From positions 1 to 64,000 of the forward strand of contig BPKM01000001.1 of assembly GCA_026005135.1 (NCBI GenBank): a stretch of 64,000 nt of DNA. Reading direction: 5' to 3'. Below are positions 24,549-32,768 of this stretch, piece after piece; the stretch's first letter is position 1, and every line of letters begins with the position of its first letter. The position numbers and the translations under genes are program-made. The notes below the pieces were generated by a model. That model ran no database searches, was not told the DNA's origin, and was given only the letters and a program-made list of their open reading frames with translations. This DNA comes from Leptospiraceae bacterium. GTDB taxonomy: Bacteria; Spirochaetota; Leptospiria; Leptospirales; Leptonemataceae.

Positions 24549-26405
24549 ATGGATCAAAACGAGCAAAAAGAAAAAAACTTCAAAAGATATATAGGTTTAG
24601 AAACAGAATATGCAATACGATTTTCTTCGGAACATTCTGAACGTCCAGATAATAGAATCCTGTATGATTTAATTATTAAGATTATACCTTCCTATGTTCG
24701 AATTGCAGAAGGGACATCTATTCTTAAATGGAAACAGATTTTTACAGAAAATGGGAGTGCTTTTTGTTACGAAAGCCTCCCACATCATTTAGAAAGTGGT
24801 TTATTAGAAGCTGCAACACCTGAATGTGAATCTCCATTAGAAGTATTATTATATCAAAAAGCAATCGATCGATTATTAAAAAAGTGCTTAGAAAAATTAA
24901 ATTCTCCTTATAAGAATTCTTATCCCAAATCTACAATTAGTTTGATAAAAAACTGTAAAGATGCTTTTGATAATATTTATGGAGCACAGGAAAATTATTC
25001 TGGATACATTGCTAAAGGAATTTATTTCTTTTTGTATAGAAGTTTTCTTGTATTTTATCTTCCTTTACTTGCTTTTTATATATTAGTAGTATTTTTAGTA
25101 TCGTTTTTAATATTATTTATTCAAAGTATTCTTTTAATTTTTGTATATTTTTTTTATATTATATTTATTTCTTTAAACCAAAAACAAAAAAATAAATATC
25201 AATACGAGGTCTTTGTATTTCCAGCTCATAAAACATTTTTTTATTATTTTGAAAAAATATCCGGAAATCTTTTAACATTTACAGAAATTATATTATCTTT
25301 ACCAATGATTGCACCTTATGTTATTATTTTAAAATATTTGACATTTCGAGATTATAAAAAGCATTTATTACCTTTTTTAATTACGAGAATTATTTATACA
25401 GGTAGTGGAAGCATAAATAAAGATGGAAAATATTATTTATCAGAAAAAGCGATTTTTACCAAAAGAATTGCAAGAACAACGAATTTCCCAGCAGATAGAT
25501 GTATTTATGATCCTGGAAATTTAATGAAGCTTGCTTATCTCAGTGTGCTTTCTTTTTTTAAATTGGAGTTTCATTATTTAAAACAACTTTTTAGTAAAAT
25601 ACAACGTTTTCAGATAGGAATGTCCGATTCCTGTATGTCTGAGGTTTCTGAACTATTAAAAGTTGGACCTATTTATATTTTGATGAATATGATTGATGAA
25701 GGTTTTTTGAAAAATTCTCCTAAAATATCATCGCCTATTCAAATATTAAAGTATATCAATGAATACCCAAATTACAAGAAAACAGCAATTAAAATTAAAA
25801 ATCATACAAATATAGATTTACCACAAAATGTATCTGCTATTGATATTCAGTACTGGTATTTGAATCAGGTAAAAGATTATTTAAAACAAAGAAAAGTTAT
25901 ACAGCCAGAATTTATTATGATTATTCAATTATGGGAAGATGTTTTAAATTCTCTTAAAGAAGAACCAGAGAAATTGTTTGGAAAAATTGATTGGATTACA
26001 AAGCGAATTTTGATGAATCAAGCTATTTTAAAAGAAAAAAGAATGAACTTAAATCATAATAATAATAATATATTAGATGTTGAGCAAATTAATTTAGAAG
26101 ATTATCAAAAATATTATGAATTATTAAAAATCATAGATATTAAATATCATGATATTTATGAGGGTTATTATTCTGAATTAGAAAAAGCTAATTTAACTAA
26201 ACACTTTTTTTCAGAGGAAGAAATTGAAAATGCAATTAAAAATCCACCTCAGAGTAGTTCTTTGGCAAAAATTAGAAGTACTATTATAAGAAAAATGAAT
26301 CAATCATATGATAATATAAAAATTTCCTGGAATTATGTTAGAATAGGGAATGGTGCTGTTTCTAAAATTATTGATTTAAAGGATTATAAAAAAAAGAAGA
26401 ATTGA
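24549..26405 (+). CDS. PafA-family Pup ligase-like protein with a membrane insertion
   Basis: A 618-residue protein with PafA/Dop family signatures in order: GLETE (16-20), TENGS (67-70) followed by AATPEC, KNCKDAFDNIYGAQENY (134-150), LLPFLITRIIYTGSGS, a SDSCMSEVSELLKVG segment (359-373), SAIDIQYWYLNQV, LWEDVL, KIDWITKRIL, YHDIYEG and NPPQSSSLAKIR near residue 566. These match the carboxylate-amine ligase fold that activates the Pup C-terminal Glu with ATP. Residues about 156-272 form an insertion with at least two membrane helices (about 163-186 and 187-208) and perhaps an amphipathic one (241-262). At the expected catalytic Asp (8th residue after the conserved Asn-Gly), the sequence has E75. 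Whether it is a ligase or a Dop-like hydrolase cannot be settled by eye. Confidence 0.85.
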   Translation: MDQNEQKEKNFKRYIGLETEYAIRFSSEHSERPDNRILYDLIIKIIPSYVRIAEGTSILKWKQIFTENGSAFCYESLPHHLESGLLEAATPECESPLEVLLYQKAIDRLLKKCLEKLNSPYKNSYPKSTISLIKNCKDAFDNIYGAQENYSGYIAKGIYFFLYRSFLVFYLPLLAFYILVVFLVSFLILFIQSILLIFVYFFYIIFISLNQKQKNKYQYEVFVFPAHKTFFYYFEKISGNLLTFTEIILSLPMIAPYVIILKYLTFRDYKKHLLPFLITRIIYTGSGSINKDGKYYLSEKAIFTKRIARTTNFPADRCIYDPGNLMKLAYLSVLSFFKLEFHYLKQLFSKIQRFQIGMSDSCMSEVSELLKVGPIYILMNMIDEGFLKNSPKISSPIQILKYINEYPNYKKTAIKIKNHTNIDLPQNVSAIDIQYWYLNQVKDYLKQRKVIQPEFIMIIQLWEDVLNSLKEEPEKLFGKIDWITKRILMNQAILKEKRMNLNHNNNNILDVEQINLEDYQKYYELLKIIDIKYHDIYEGYYSELEKANLTKHFFSEEEIENAIKNPPQSSSLAKIRSTIIRKMNQSYDNIKISWNYVRIGNGAVSKIIDLKDYKKKKN

Positions 26406-26437
26406 CGTCAAAGAGATTTAAATTTTTTTATAAATAT

Positions 26438-26656
26438 ATGCCGTATTATGATTTTGAATGTTTAGATTGTAAAAAAATTTCAACTGTTAAATTATCTGTA
26501 AAAGATATCGAAGAAGGAAAAAAAGTAGAATGTAAATATTGTCATTCTTATAATACGCAAAGATATTTTCAACCTATTGCAGTTAATACAAGTTCGAATA
26601 GTAAAGAGGAATTTCAAGGCTGTGGTGAACATTGTAAATGTTTTCCTAATAATTGA
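26438..26656 (+). CDS. FmdB-type zinc ribbon protein
   Basis: A 72-residue protein with the FmdB signature MPYYDFECLDCKK, a second Cys pair (CKYCH) about 20 residues on, and a Gly-Cys-Gly C-terminal tail (CGEHCKCF). The four cysteines of the two pairs should bind one zinc. FmdB-type ribbons are often regulators or partners of metabolic enzymes, and their roles are poorly known. The start at 26438 is chosen because the family begins MPxYxxxC. It lies 32 bases after the PafA-like gene and 5 bases before the IMPase gene, so it is part of the same operon; any link to pupylation is unknown. Confidence 0.8.
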   Translation: MPYYDFECLDCKKISTVKLSVKDIEEGKKVECKYCHSYNTQRYFQPIAVNTSSNSKEEFQGCGEHCKCFPNN

Positions 26657-26661
26657 TTTTT

Positions 26662-27510
26662 ATGACAAATATAGTTTTACCTTTTAATCTAAAAGAACAA
26701 ATACATCAAAGATTGGATATTTTTGAAGGTTTATTACCTGAATTAAAACGAATATTATTTGAATTATGGGAAGAAGATTTAGAGATTCAATTTAAATCTT
26801 CTGAATTAGATCTTGTTACGAAAGCAGATCATTTATCAGAACAGACTATTATTCATTTTTTGCAAAGTAGATTCCCTATGGATCATATTCTTTCAGAAGA
26901 AACAGGGAAAAAAGAACCTATTGTAAAACAAATCCCATCTATAAATTTAGAACCATCAGAATTTACCTGGTGTATTGATCCACTTGATGGAACGGTAAAT
27001 TATTCTCATCATATTCCTTTATTTTCTATTTCTGTTGGTATTTTGTATAATGAAATTCCAGTAGGAGGACTTGTATATTTACCCTATTTTAATGATATTT
27101 ATCGTGCTGTTTATAATGATGGAGCATATAAAAATCATAAACGAATCCATGTTTCCGAAACAAATGAATTAAAAAAATCTTTAATTGTTACAGGGTTTCC
27201 TTATAATCGTTTAGAAATTATAGATAGATTAACCAGCACTTTTAAAAATGTATTAGAACATTGCAGGGGAATTCGAAGAACAGGCTCTGCAGCCTTAGAT
27301 TTATGTTGGGTAGCAGAAGGAAGATTTGATGCTCATTATGAATGGAATTTGTCTCCTTGGGATACAGCAGCAGGTATTATTATTTTAAAAGAAGCTGGTG
27401 GAATTGCTGTAAACGAAAGAGGAGAAGAATATAAGCCCGGTGATTCTTTATTAATAGCCACTAATCGAAATATCCATTCCGAATTTGTAAAATTAATATT
27501 AGAAAACTAA
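26662..27510 (+). CDS. inositol monophosphatase family protein
   Basis: A 282-residue protein with the three metal-binding signatures of the inositol monophosphatase superfamily: LVTKADH, SEETG and WCIDPLDGTVNYSH, and the C-terminal WDTAAGIIILKEAGG. The RTGSAALDL segment is also family-specific. It hydrolyses phosphate from inositol-1-phosphate, sugar phosphates or 3'-phosphoadenosine-type substrates; the substrate cannot be told from the sequence. The ATG at 26662 is preferred to an in-frame TTG at 26653. It is the last gene of the Pup-like operon. Confidence 0.9.
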   Translation: MTNIVLPFNLKEQIHQRLDIFEGLLPELKRILFELWEEDLEIQFKSSELDLVTKADHLSEQTIIHFLQSRFPMDHILSEETGKKEPIVKQIPSINLEPSEFTWCIDPLDGTVNYSHHIPLFSISVGILYNEIPVGGLVYLPYFNDIYRAVYNDGAYKNHKRIHVSETNELKKSLIVTGFPYNRLEIIDRLTSTFKNVLEHCRGIRRTGSAALDLCWVAEGRFDAHYEWNLSPWDTAAGIIILKEAGGIAVNERGEEYKPGDSLLIATNRNIHSEFVKLILEN

Positions 27511-27600
27511 TTTGATTTTTTTTATATTAAATTCATCTTTAAAATTTTTATCTAAAATTATGTAATAAAGTAAAATCATTATAAGTAATAATAAATTATA

Positions 27601-27620
27601 AAAAGGAGCTATTGCTCCTT
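27601..27620 (-). terminator. terminator of the acetoacetate decarboxylase-like gene
   Basis: An AAGGAGC-tatt-GCTCCTT hairpin. On the minus strand it is followed by a T-run (plus-strand A-run at about 27597-27604), so it ends the 27619-28488 gene. Confidence 0.6.
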
Positions 27621-28488
27621 ATACATTTGCTTTTTGTTTTTTTACTTCACTTAATACTGGATTACTGAAATATTTACTTTCTAAGACAACAGTACCTTTA
27701 TTTAAGCGTGATTGCCAGTTTGTACTATACATTACAGCATATGAAGGCTGATTTTCCAGTCCTAAGATCTGAATAGTTTTTGCCATAGGATGTTCAGAGT
27801 CGATATTCGTCAACCGAAAAGATTTATTAAAAGAAAAGCGAAAATTACCAGAGACATTAATAATAGTACGTATCAACTTATTTTCTAAATAGGTATAGGT
27901 AATTAAATCAAAGGCAGGTATCGCAATAAATCCTTTTAAATTCCCTTGTAATTCAAATATAGATTTTTTTGTTTCTGGATCTTTAACAGAACCATATAAT
28001 TGAGAATTTTCCAGATCAAATTGTAAAGGAATATCTGTAACAAATTTAGGATATCCCCATATCTCTCTTCCTGCTACATTAGCTTCTTTAGTAGTTACAG
28101 GTAAGTGAGCGACATAAAAACCTATAGGTATATTTTCTGGATTGGTTTTTAATAATAATTTTAATAATTGTAAGGTAGGGGAAGAAGCATTTTTATTTTT
28201 TTCTTTAACCCCAATAGCAAGACCTACTTCATTATAAATGCCTACTGTAGTATCTTTATATTCAAATAAAGCGAGAGCGATTAAAGATTTACCATTATAA
28301 AAACGAATTGCTTCTAAATCTGTATTTTTAAGAACTTCATTTGCTTTTTCTGGCTTAACAAAGTAAAAAACTAATGTTAAATTTACATCATAATACAGTA
28401 TAGGAAGTTCTATATCTCCAATACTTGTTTTTATTTTCTCCTTAGGTACCTGAAAAAAAACGTCACTTTTGTCTTTTTTTCGAGCCAT
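27619..28488 (-). CDS. acetoacetate decarboxylase (ADC) superfamily protein
   Basis: A 289-residue protein resembling acetoacetate decarboxylase in length and order of motifs: an N-terminal LPILYYDV segment, NEVGLAIGV and VTTKEANVAGREIWGYPKF. The last is comparable to the R-E-x-x-G-x-P-K region that holds the Schiff-base lysine in true decarboxylases. Here only one Lys follows the Pro, so catalytic function is possible but not secure; many family members are of unknown activity. The start at 28488 is favoured over 28500, because a GGGGG-rich ribosome binding site lies between them. It is flanked by a terminator at 27601. Confidence 0.75.
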   Translation of the reverse strand: MARKKDKSDVFFQVPKEKIKTSIGDIELPILYYDVNLTLVFYFVKPEKANEVLKNTDLEAIRFYNGKSLIALALFEYKDTTVGIYNEVGLAIGVKEKNKNASSPTLQLLKLLLKTNPENIPIGFYVAHLPVTTKEANVAGREIWGYPKFVTDIPLQFDLENSQLYGSVKDPETKKSIFELQGNLKGFIAIPAFDLITYTYLENKLIRTIINVSGNFRFSFNKSFRLTNIDSEHPMAKTIQILGLENQPSYAVMYSTNWQSRLNKGTVVLESKYFSNPVLSEVKKQKANV

Positions 28489-28684
28489 AATAACCCCCAT
28501 ACTTAGTCTTATTATTAATAAATAATTTATCTATTTAAAGTCAAGCTTTATTAAAAATCAATTTCTATTTTTTTAGTACTAAAAATAAGAAAAATATATT
28601 AAAATATAAAATTATAAGGCATAAGAATTGACAATATCAGACTAAATTTTGATTAATAAAAAAAAGTAAATCAAGGAGTAAAAA

Positions 28685-29494
28685 ATGCAAAGAATAATTT
28701 ATATATTAATGTTGGGAAATATTATATTTTATATAAATTGTAAAGAAAGCGAAAAAGAAGTTTATGCAAAATATCCTGCTCGAGTAATACAAGTAGAAAA
28801 TCAAAATATTAAAGGAACTACTTATATAGTTCAGGCTGAAAAACTTTATCAATTAGATATAAAAGAAGAAGATAAAAAATTATTAGATGATATTAAAAAA
28901 AATCTTGGTGTAAAAAATGCTTCTGATATTATTAAAGTTAAACTTACCGATGGCACAATCGGTTTTACAAGAAAAAATGCTATTGGTGGAAAACCTTTTG
29001 TTGTAATTGCAGAAGAAATTAATGTCTATCTTAGACCTGGTGGAGATGTTTATCATAAAATTCCTATTGGTAGCTTATGTAATGAATTAGAAGAAAATAA
29101 AGAATATAATATGATTAAGATTTCCTGTTATGATGCCTTATCAGGTGGTCCTATTCAAGGGAAATGGATTTCTGGAAAATGGATAAAAAAAGAAGAAAAC
29201 ACTATTTCTTATAATAGAGAAGATATAGAAGATGTTAAGTTGATTCAAAAAGCGATTATGACGATTAAAAAAGCAAAAAATCCAGACAATAAAAATGTAA
29301 TTGAAGCTCTTGAAACTTTAAATAAAATCATAGAAAAAAATTCTTCTACTAAAAGTTATGCTGCAAAAAAATTGGAGGAAGCACACGAAATATTAGATAA
29401 AAAGATTGTAGAAGAAGAAACACAGGAAGTAGAAACACAAGAATTACCAGAAGAGCAGCCTCAAGAAGAAACACAGCCTTATAACAATCAATAA
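28685..29494 (+). CDS. lipoprotein with an SH3-like domain
   Basis: A 269-residue protein. It has a hydrophobic signal helix and a Cys at residue 20 (FYINC), fitting a lipoprotein. The central part (ITYIV..., GFTRKNAIGG, EEINVYLRPGGDVYHKIPIGSLCNELEENKEYNMIKI) resembles bacterial SH3 repeats. The C-terminal ~100 residues are Lys/Glu/Gln-rich, ending with PEEQPQEETQ repeats, and look disordered. A promoter candidate (TTGACA at 28628-28633) precedes the AAGGAG ribosome site. No enzymatic motif is seen; it may bind peptidoglycan or a host or surface target. A terminator follows. Confidence 0.65.
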   Translation: MQRIIYILMLGNIIFYINCKESEKEVYAKYPARVIQVENQNIKGTTYIVQAEKLYQLDIKEEDKKLLDDIKKNLGVKNASDIIKVKLTDGTIGFTRKNAIGGKPFVVIAEEINVYLRPGGDVYHKIPIGSLCNELEENKEYNMIKISCYDALSGGPIQGKWISGKWIKKEENTISYNREDIEDVKLIQKAIMTIKKAKNPDNKNVIEALETLNKIIEKNSSTKSYAAKKLEEAHEILDKKIVEEETQEVETQELPEEQPQEETQPYNNQ

Positions 29495-29501
29495 TCCTTA
29501 T

Positions 29502-29530
29502 AAGCCTCATTTTTGTGGCTTTTCTTTTTT
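29502..29530 (+). terminator. terminator after the SH3-like lipoprotein gene
   Basis: An AAGCC-tca/tgt-GGCTT stem (one mismatch) followed by TTTCTTTTTT. Confidence 0.7.
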
Positions 29531-29586
29531 ATTTATAAGTTTTGTAATATAAAATATCAGATATTAAAATACGTAATTTTTTTGTT

Positions 29587-30274
29587 GTAAGCGATCAAAG
29601 AACGCCGTATAATTTATAGTTTCTATAAATACTGCTTCTAAATTGTGATTTTATTATTAAAAAATATGATTTTCTTATTTTTTTTTGGTAAGATTTTTAA
29701 CAAAAAATAGACTATTATATTGATGGCTACATATACAAGAAAAAATATACAAAGTCCTAACCAAGAACTGGAAGAATCAAGCAATACGACTATTTTACAC
29801 TTTATGATTTATTTACCCTATAAAGAAGATTTGCAGGATCTAAGAAATCAGTATTCAAGCTATTCGGATATGTTTTTGTTTCTTATTTCTAAATACATTG
29901 AAAGATTAAAAAAATTAGCAAATCAAAAGAAAACCAGTAAAAAAATTTATCAGATAGTTTGTAATGATTATGAACACTATTCTATAAGAGTAAGTCAGAA
30001 TATTCATCAATTATTAAAGGATATATCAGAGATGACGGGTTATAGTGTAAGTCATATTATAAGATTACTAATAGAATGGGAATGTTATAGAAGATTTGAT
30101 GATAAGGTATCTTTATTAAGGGTTCCGTTAAGGGAAATTAGTCGTGAATTTGTAACAAGTGTTACAGAAATCAGGATAGAGCATCGATTTTACAGGGCAA
30201 GGGAACTGGTAGAAGAAGATGTTGAAATATTATGTGCTTGAAATAATTTACGAAAATATAAATTGATCGCTTAC
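29587..30274 (+). mobile_element. 688-bp transposable unit carrying a DUF1564-like gene, copy 1
   Basis: The unit begins GTAAGCGATCAA and ends TTGATCGCTTAC, a perfect 12-bp terminal inverted repeat. The bases directly outside are TTTTTGTT on both sides (29579-29586 and 30275-30282), an exact 8-bp target duplication. Its only substantial ORF is the DUF1564-like gene (29723-30241); no transposase is encoded. The second copy at 37215-37903 has a different target duplication. The unit therefore appears to have moved as a discrete non-autonomous element, presumably mobilised by a transposase elsewhere. The family is not identified. Confidence 0.85.
29723..30241 (+). CDS. DUF1564-like protein carried by a mobile element
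   Basis: A 172-residue, highly charged and helical protein. It shares the Gly-Tyr-Ser-x-Ser-x-Ile-x-Arg-Leu-x-x-x-x-Trp-Glu segment with the other two DUF1564-like genes in this window, and is nearly identical to the 37.3-kb copy up to the site where that one shifts frame. It is framed by inverted repeats and 8-bp duplications, so the gene travels with its element. DUF1564 has no known activity; a helix-turn-helix or ribbon-type DNA-binding role is guesswork. It is the intact copy. The ATG is at 29723, and the preceding in-frame TTG is a less likely start. Confidence 0.7.
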   Translation: MATYTRKNIQSPNQELEESSNTTILHFMIYLPYKEDLQDLRNQYSSYSDMFLFLISKYIERLKKLANQKKTSKKIYQIVCNDYEHYSIRVSQNIHQLLKDISEMTGYSVSHIIRLLIEWECYRRFDDKVSLLRVPLREISREFVTSVTEIRIEHRFYRARELVEEDVEILCA

Positions 30275-30362
30275 TTTTTGTTTGATTTATAATAAATATT
30301 AAGTATTGATAATTTATAATTAAGAATTGACGTCTATCCCTGCATAATATTTTTTAAAACCA

Positions 30363-31970
30363 ATGAAAATCTTTAATACATTAACGCAAAAGAAAGAAGA
30401 ATTGATTCCAAAGGATCCAGAATGTGTTAAAATTTATAATTGTGGACCTACTGTTTATAATTATAATCACATAGGAAATTTTCGCTCTTATATGTTTGTT
30501 GATATTTTAAGAAGATACTTAAAGTTTCGTGGATATAAATTAGATCATACATCTAATATTACAGATATTGATGATAAGATTATTCAAAATGCAATTAAAG
30601 AAAATAAAACAATTTATGAGTTTACAGAACCTTATGTTAAAGCTTTTTTAGAAGATTTAAAAACATTGAATATTGAGCCAGTAGAACATCGTCCTCGAGC
30701 AACTGAATATATTCCTCAGATGATAGAATTAATGAAAGAATTAGAAAAGAACGGACATATATATATAATGGATGGAAATGTATATTATAAAATTAATTCT
30801 TTTAAAGAATATGGAAAATTATCTCATATTGATAAAGCACAATTAATGGCTGGGGCTTCTCAGAGATTTGATGTAGATGAATATACAAAAGATGATATTA
30901 GAGATTTCGCTTTATGGAAAAAGCCTACATTAGAAAAAGAACCAAGATGGCAATCTCCTTATGGAGAAGGGAGACCTGGCTGGCATCTTGAATGTTCGGC
31001 AATGATTCGAGGTATATATGGAAAAGACGGAATAGATATTCATATTGGGGGTGTTGATTTAATTTTTCCCCATCATGAAAATGAAATTGCTCAAAGCGAA
31101 GGAGCATATCCAAATGATAATTTTGTTCGTTATTGGATGCATAATGAACATTTATTGGTAAATGGTAAAAAGATGTCTAAATCCTTAGGAAATTTTTATA
31201 CATTAAGGGATTTAGTAACCTTAGAAGGTGCAGAAAAATTAGTTAAAGAAAAACGAGCACCAGAATGGCTAATTGACTATGTAAAAAAAGGATATATTGC
31301 AAAAGCAATTCGTTATGTTCTTTTAGCAACTCATTATAGGCAAAAATTAAATTTTACATTTGATCAAATTGAACAAGCACATCAAAATATTGTTCGCGTA
31401 CAAAATACCATTGATAAAATTCTAAAAATATTAAAAGATGTTTTTAAAGAAGAATGGACAGAAGAAAAAATAAAAAATCTATACGAAGAGCTAAGAAAAC
31501 AAGATCCAAACCCACCAGGCAGAAAAAATGAAAATCTTGTGTCGCCAGATTCTATTGCGTATGAACCATTAAAAAATTTTATAGATGCAATGGATGATGA
31601 TTTAAATATATCTAAGGGGATTGCAAGTTTATTTGAGCTTATACATAATGTTAATCAATTATTAAATGATATTGAATTTAAAAAAATAGATCTTTATGAT
31701 GAAAAAATAAAAAAGAATTTAATTGATGCATTAATTGTTTTATATGCATTTAATACTGTTTTTGGATTATTTGAATTTAATCTTAAAACTTTCGAACAAC
31801 AGATATCTCCAGAAAAAATAGAATGGATAGAGAAAAAAATACAGGAAAGAAGCGAAGCAAGAAAAAAGAAAGATTTTAAAACTGCGGATCAGATAAGGGA
31901 AGAATTAGCAAAAGAAGGAATTATTTTAATAGATACTCCTGCTGGAACGAAATGGGAAATAAAAAAATGA
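30363..31970 (+). CDS. cysS: cysteinyl-tRNA synthetase
   Basis: A 535-residue class I tRNA synthetase. The HIGH-type motif YNCGPTVYNYNHIGN includes the zinc-binding Cys, and KKMSKSLGN is the KMSKS motif. Other signatures are DIDDKII, GRPGWHLECSAMI, DIHIGGVDLIFPHHENEIAQSE and the C-terminal RSEARKKKDFKTADQIREELAKEGI. The length is a little above the usual ~465 residues because of a longer anticodon-binding region. It charges tRNA-Cys. It is followed by an rlmB-like gene with a 4-base overlap (ATGA). Confidence 0.97.
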   Translation: MKIFNTLTQKKEELIPKDPECVKIYNCGPTVYNYNHIGNFRSYMFVDILRRYLKFRGYKLDHTSNITDIDDKIIQNAIKENKTIYEFTEPYVKAFLEDLKTLNIEPVEHRPRATEYIPQMIELMKELEKNGHIYIMDGNVYYKINSFKEYGKLSHIDKAQLMAGASQRFDVDEYTKDDIRDFALWKKPTLEKEPRWQSPYGEGRPGWHLECSAMIRGIYGKDGIDIHIGGVDLIFPHHENEIAQSEGAYPNDNFVRYWMHNEHLLVNGKKMSKSLGNFYTLRDLVTLEGAEKLVKEKRAPEWLIDYVKKGYIAKAIRYVLLATHYRQKLNFTFDQIEQAHQNIVRVQNTIDKILKILKDVFKEEWTEEKIKNLYEELRKQDPNPPGRKNENLVSPDSIAYEPLKNFIDAMDDDLNISKGIASLFELIHNVNQLLNDIEFKKIDLYDEKIKKNLIDALIVLYAFNTVFGLFEFNLKTFEQQISPEKIEWIEKKIQERSEARKKKDFKTADQIREELAKEGIILIDTPAGTKWEIKK

Positions 31971-32764
31971 AGTCAAAAACATTAATTGGTAAAAAAGCTG
32001 CTTTAGAATTTATAAAATTATATGCTAAAAATCCACAAAATTTTCAGGTTGATCAAATTCTTTTAAAAGAGGGATTTTCCAAAAAAATTATAGAAGAATT
32101 TAAAAAAATTGGTTTGGAAGATCGAATAACTCTAAAACAAAAAGTAGAACTCGAGAAACAATTTAATGGAAATCACCAGGGTATAATAATTTTATATAAA
32201 GAAAAAGAATTAAATTCTATATCCTTAAAAAATGGACTAAAAAGACCACCTAAGAATTTATCAATTAAACAGATGTTAAAACAATATCCTGGTATCTATG
32301 TTGTAACAGATCGAATTCAAGATCCCCATAATCTTGGTAGTATAATAAGAAGTGTCGAAGCATTAGGAGGAATGGCATTATTTGTTACTGGTAAAGGTGC
32401 TCGGATTAACGAAACAGTTCAAAAGGTAGCAACATCATCTTTACTTTACTTACCTGTGATTGAATTAGCAAATCCTTATACAATTTTAGAAGAAGCAAAA
32501 AAATTAGAATACTGGATTATTGCAACTACAACAAAAAAATCAGATCGTTTATTACCTTTGAATGAAATTGATAAATTGCCTCCAAATAATCAAAAGTACT
32601 TAATTTTATTAGGTTCTGAATCTGATGGATTAAAAAAAATTTTATTAGAAGAAGCACATGTATGGATTGAAATTCCCTTACTTGGACAAACAGAATCTTT
32701 AAATGTTAACCAGGCAATATCGATTATCCTTTATAAATTTATAGAATATATTTATTTTAAATAA
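31967..32764 (+). CDS. TrmH/SpoU-family rRNA 2'-O-methyltransferase (RlmB-like)
   Basis: A 265-residue SPOUT methyltransferase. The N-terminal part (LIGKKAALEFIKLYAKNP...) is the substrate-binding domain of the RlmB type. The C-terminal knot domain has RIQDPHNLGSIIRSVEALG, LGSESDGLKKILL and IPLLGQTESLNVNQAISIILYKF. These enzymes methylate the 2'-OH of a nucleotide in 23S rRNA or tRNA; the exact target is not visible. The start at 31967 gives a 4-base overlap with cysS (ATGA). This is a common pairing, because many bacteria encode a SpoU methyltransferase next to cysS. Confidence 0.9.
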   Translation: MKSKTLIGKKAALEFIKLYAKNPQNFQVDQILLKEGFSKKIIEEFKKIGLEDRITLKQKVELEKQFNGNHQGIIILYKEKELNSISLKNGLKRPPKNLSIKQMLKQYPGIYVVTDRIQDPHNLGSIIRSVEALGGMALFVTGKGARINETVQKVATSSLLYLPVIELANPYTILEEAKKLEYWIIATTTKKSDRLLPLNEIDKLPPNNQKYLILLGSESDGLKKILLEEAHVWIEIPLLGQTESLNVNQAISIILYKFIEYIYFK

Positions 32765-32768
32765 TTAC

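Noticed and set aside
29587..29640. Similarity of the element's left end (CCGTATAATT) to IS256-type ends
   Set aside because: The match is internal to the inverted repeat and is absent from the right end, so it does not identify the family.
29723..30241. The DUF1564-like protein as a transposase
   Set aside because: It is only 172 residues and has no DDE, Tyr or Ser recombinase motif that I can see. Cargo is the simpler reading.
30327..30362. A TTGACG -35 box ahead of cysS
   Set aside because: A -10 match occurs only 12 bases away; the spacing does not fit.
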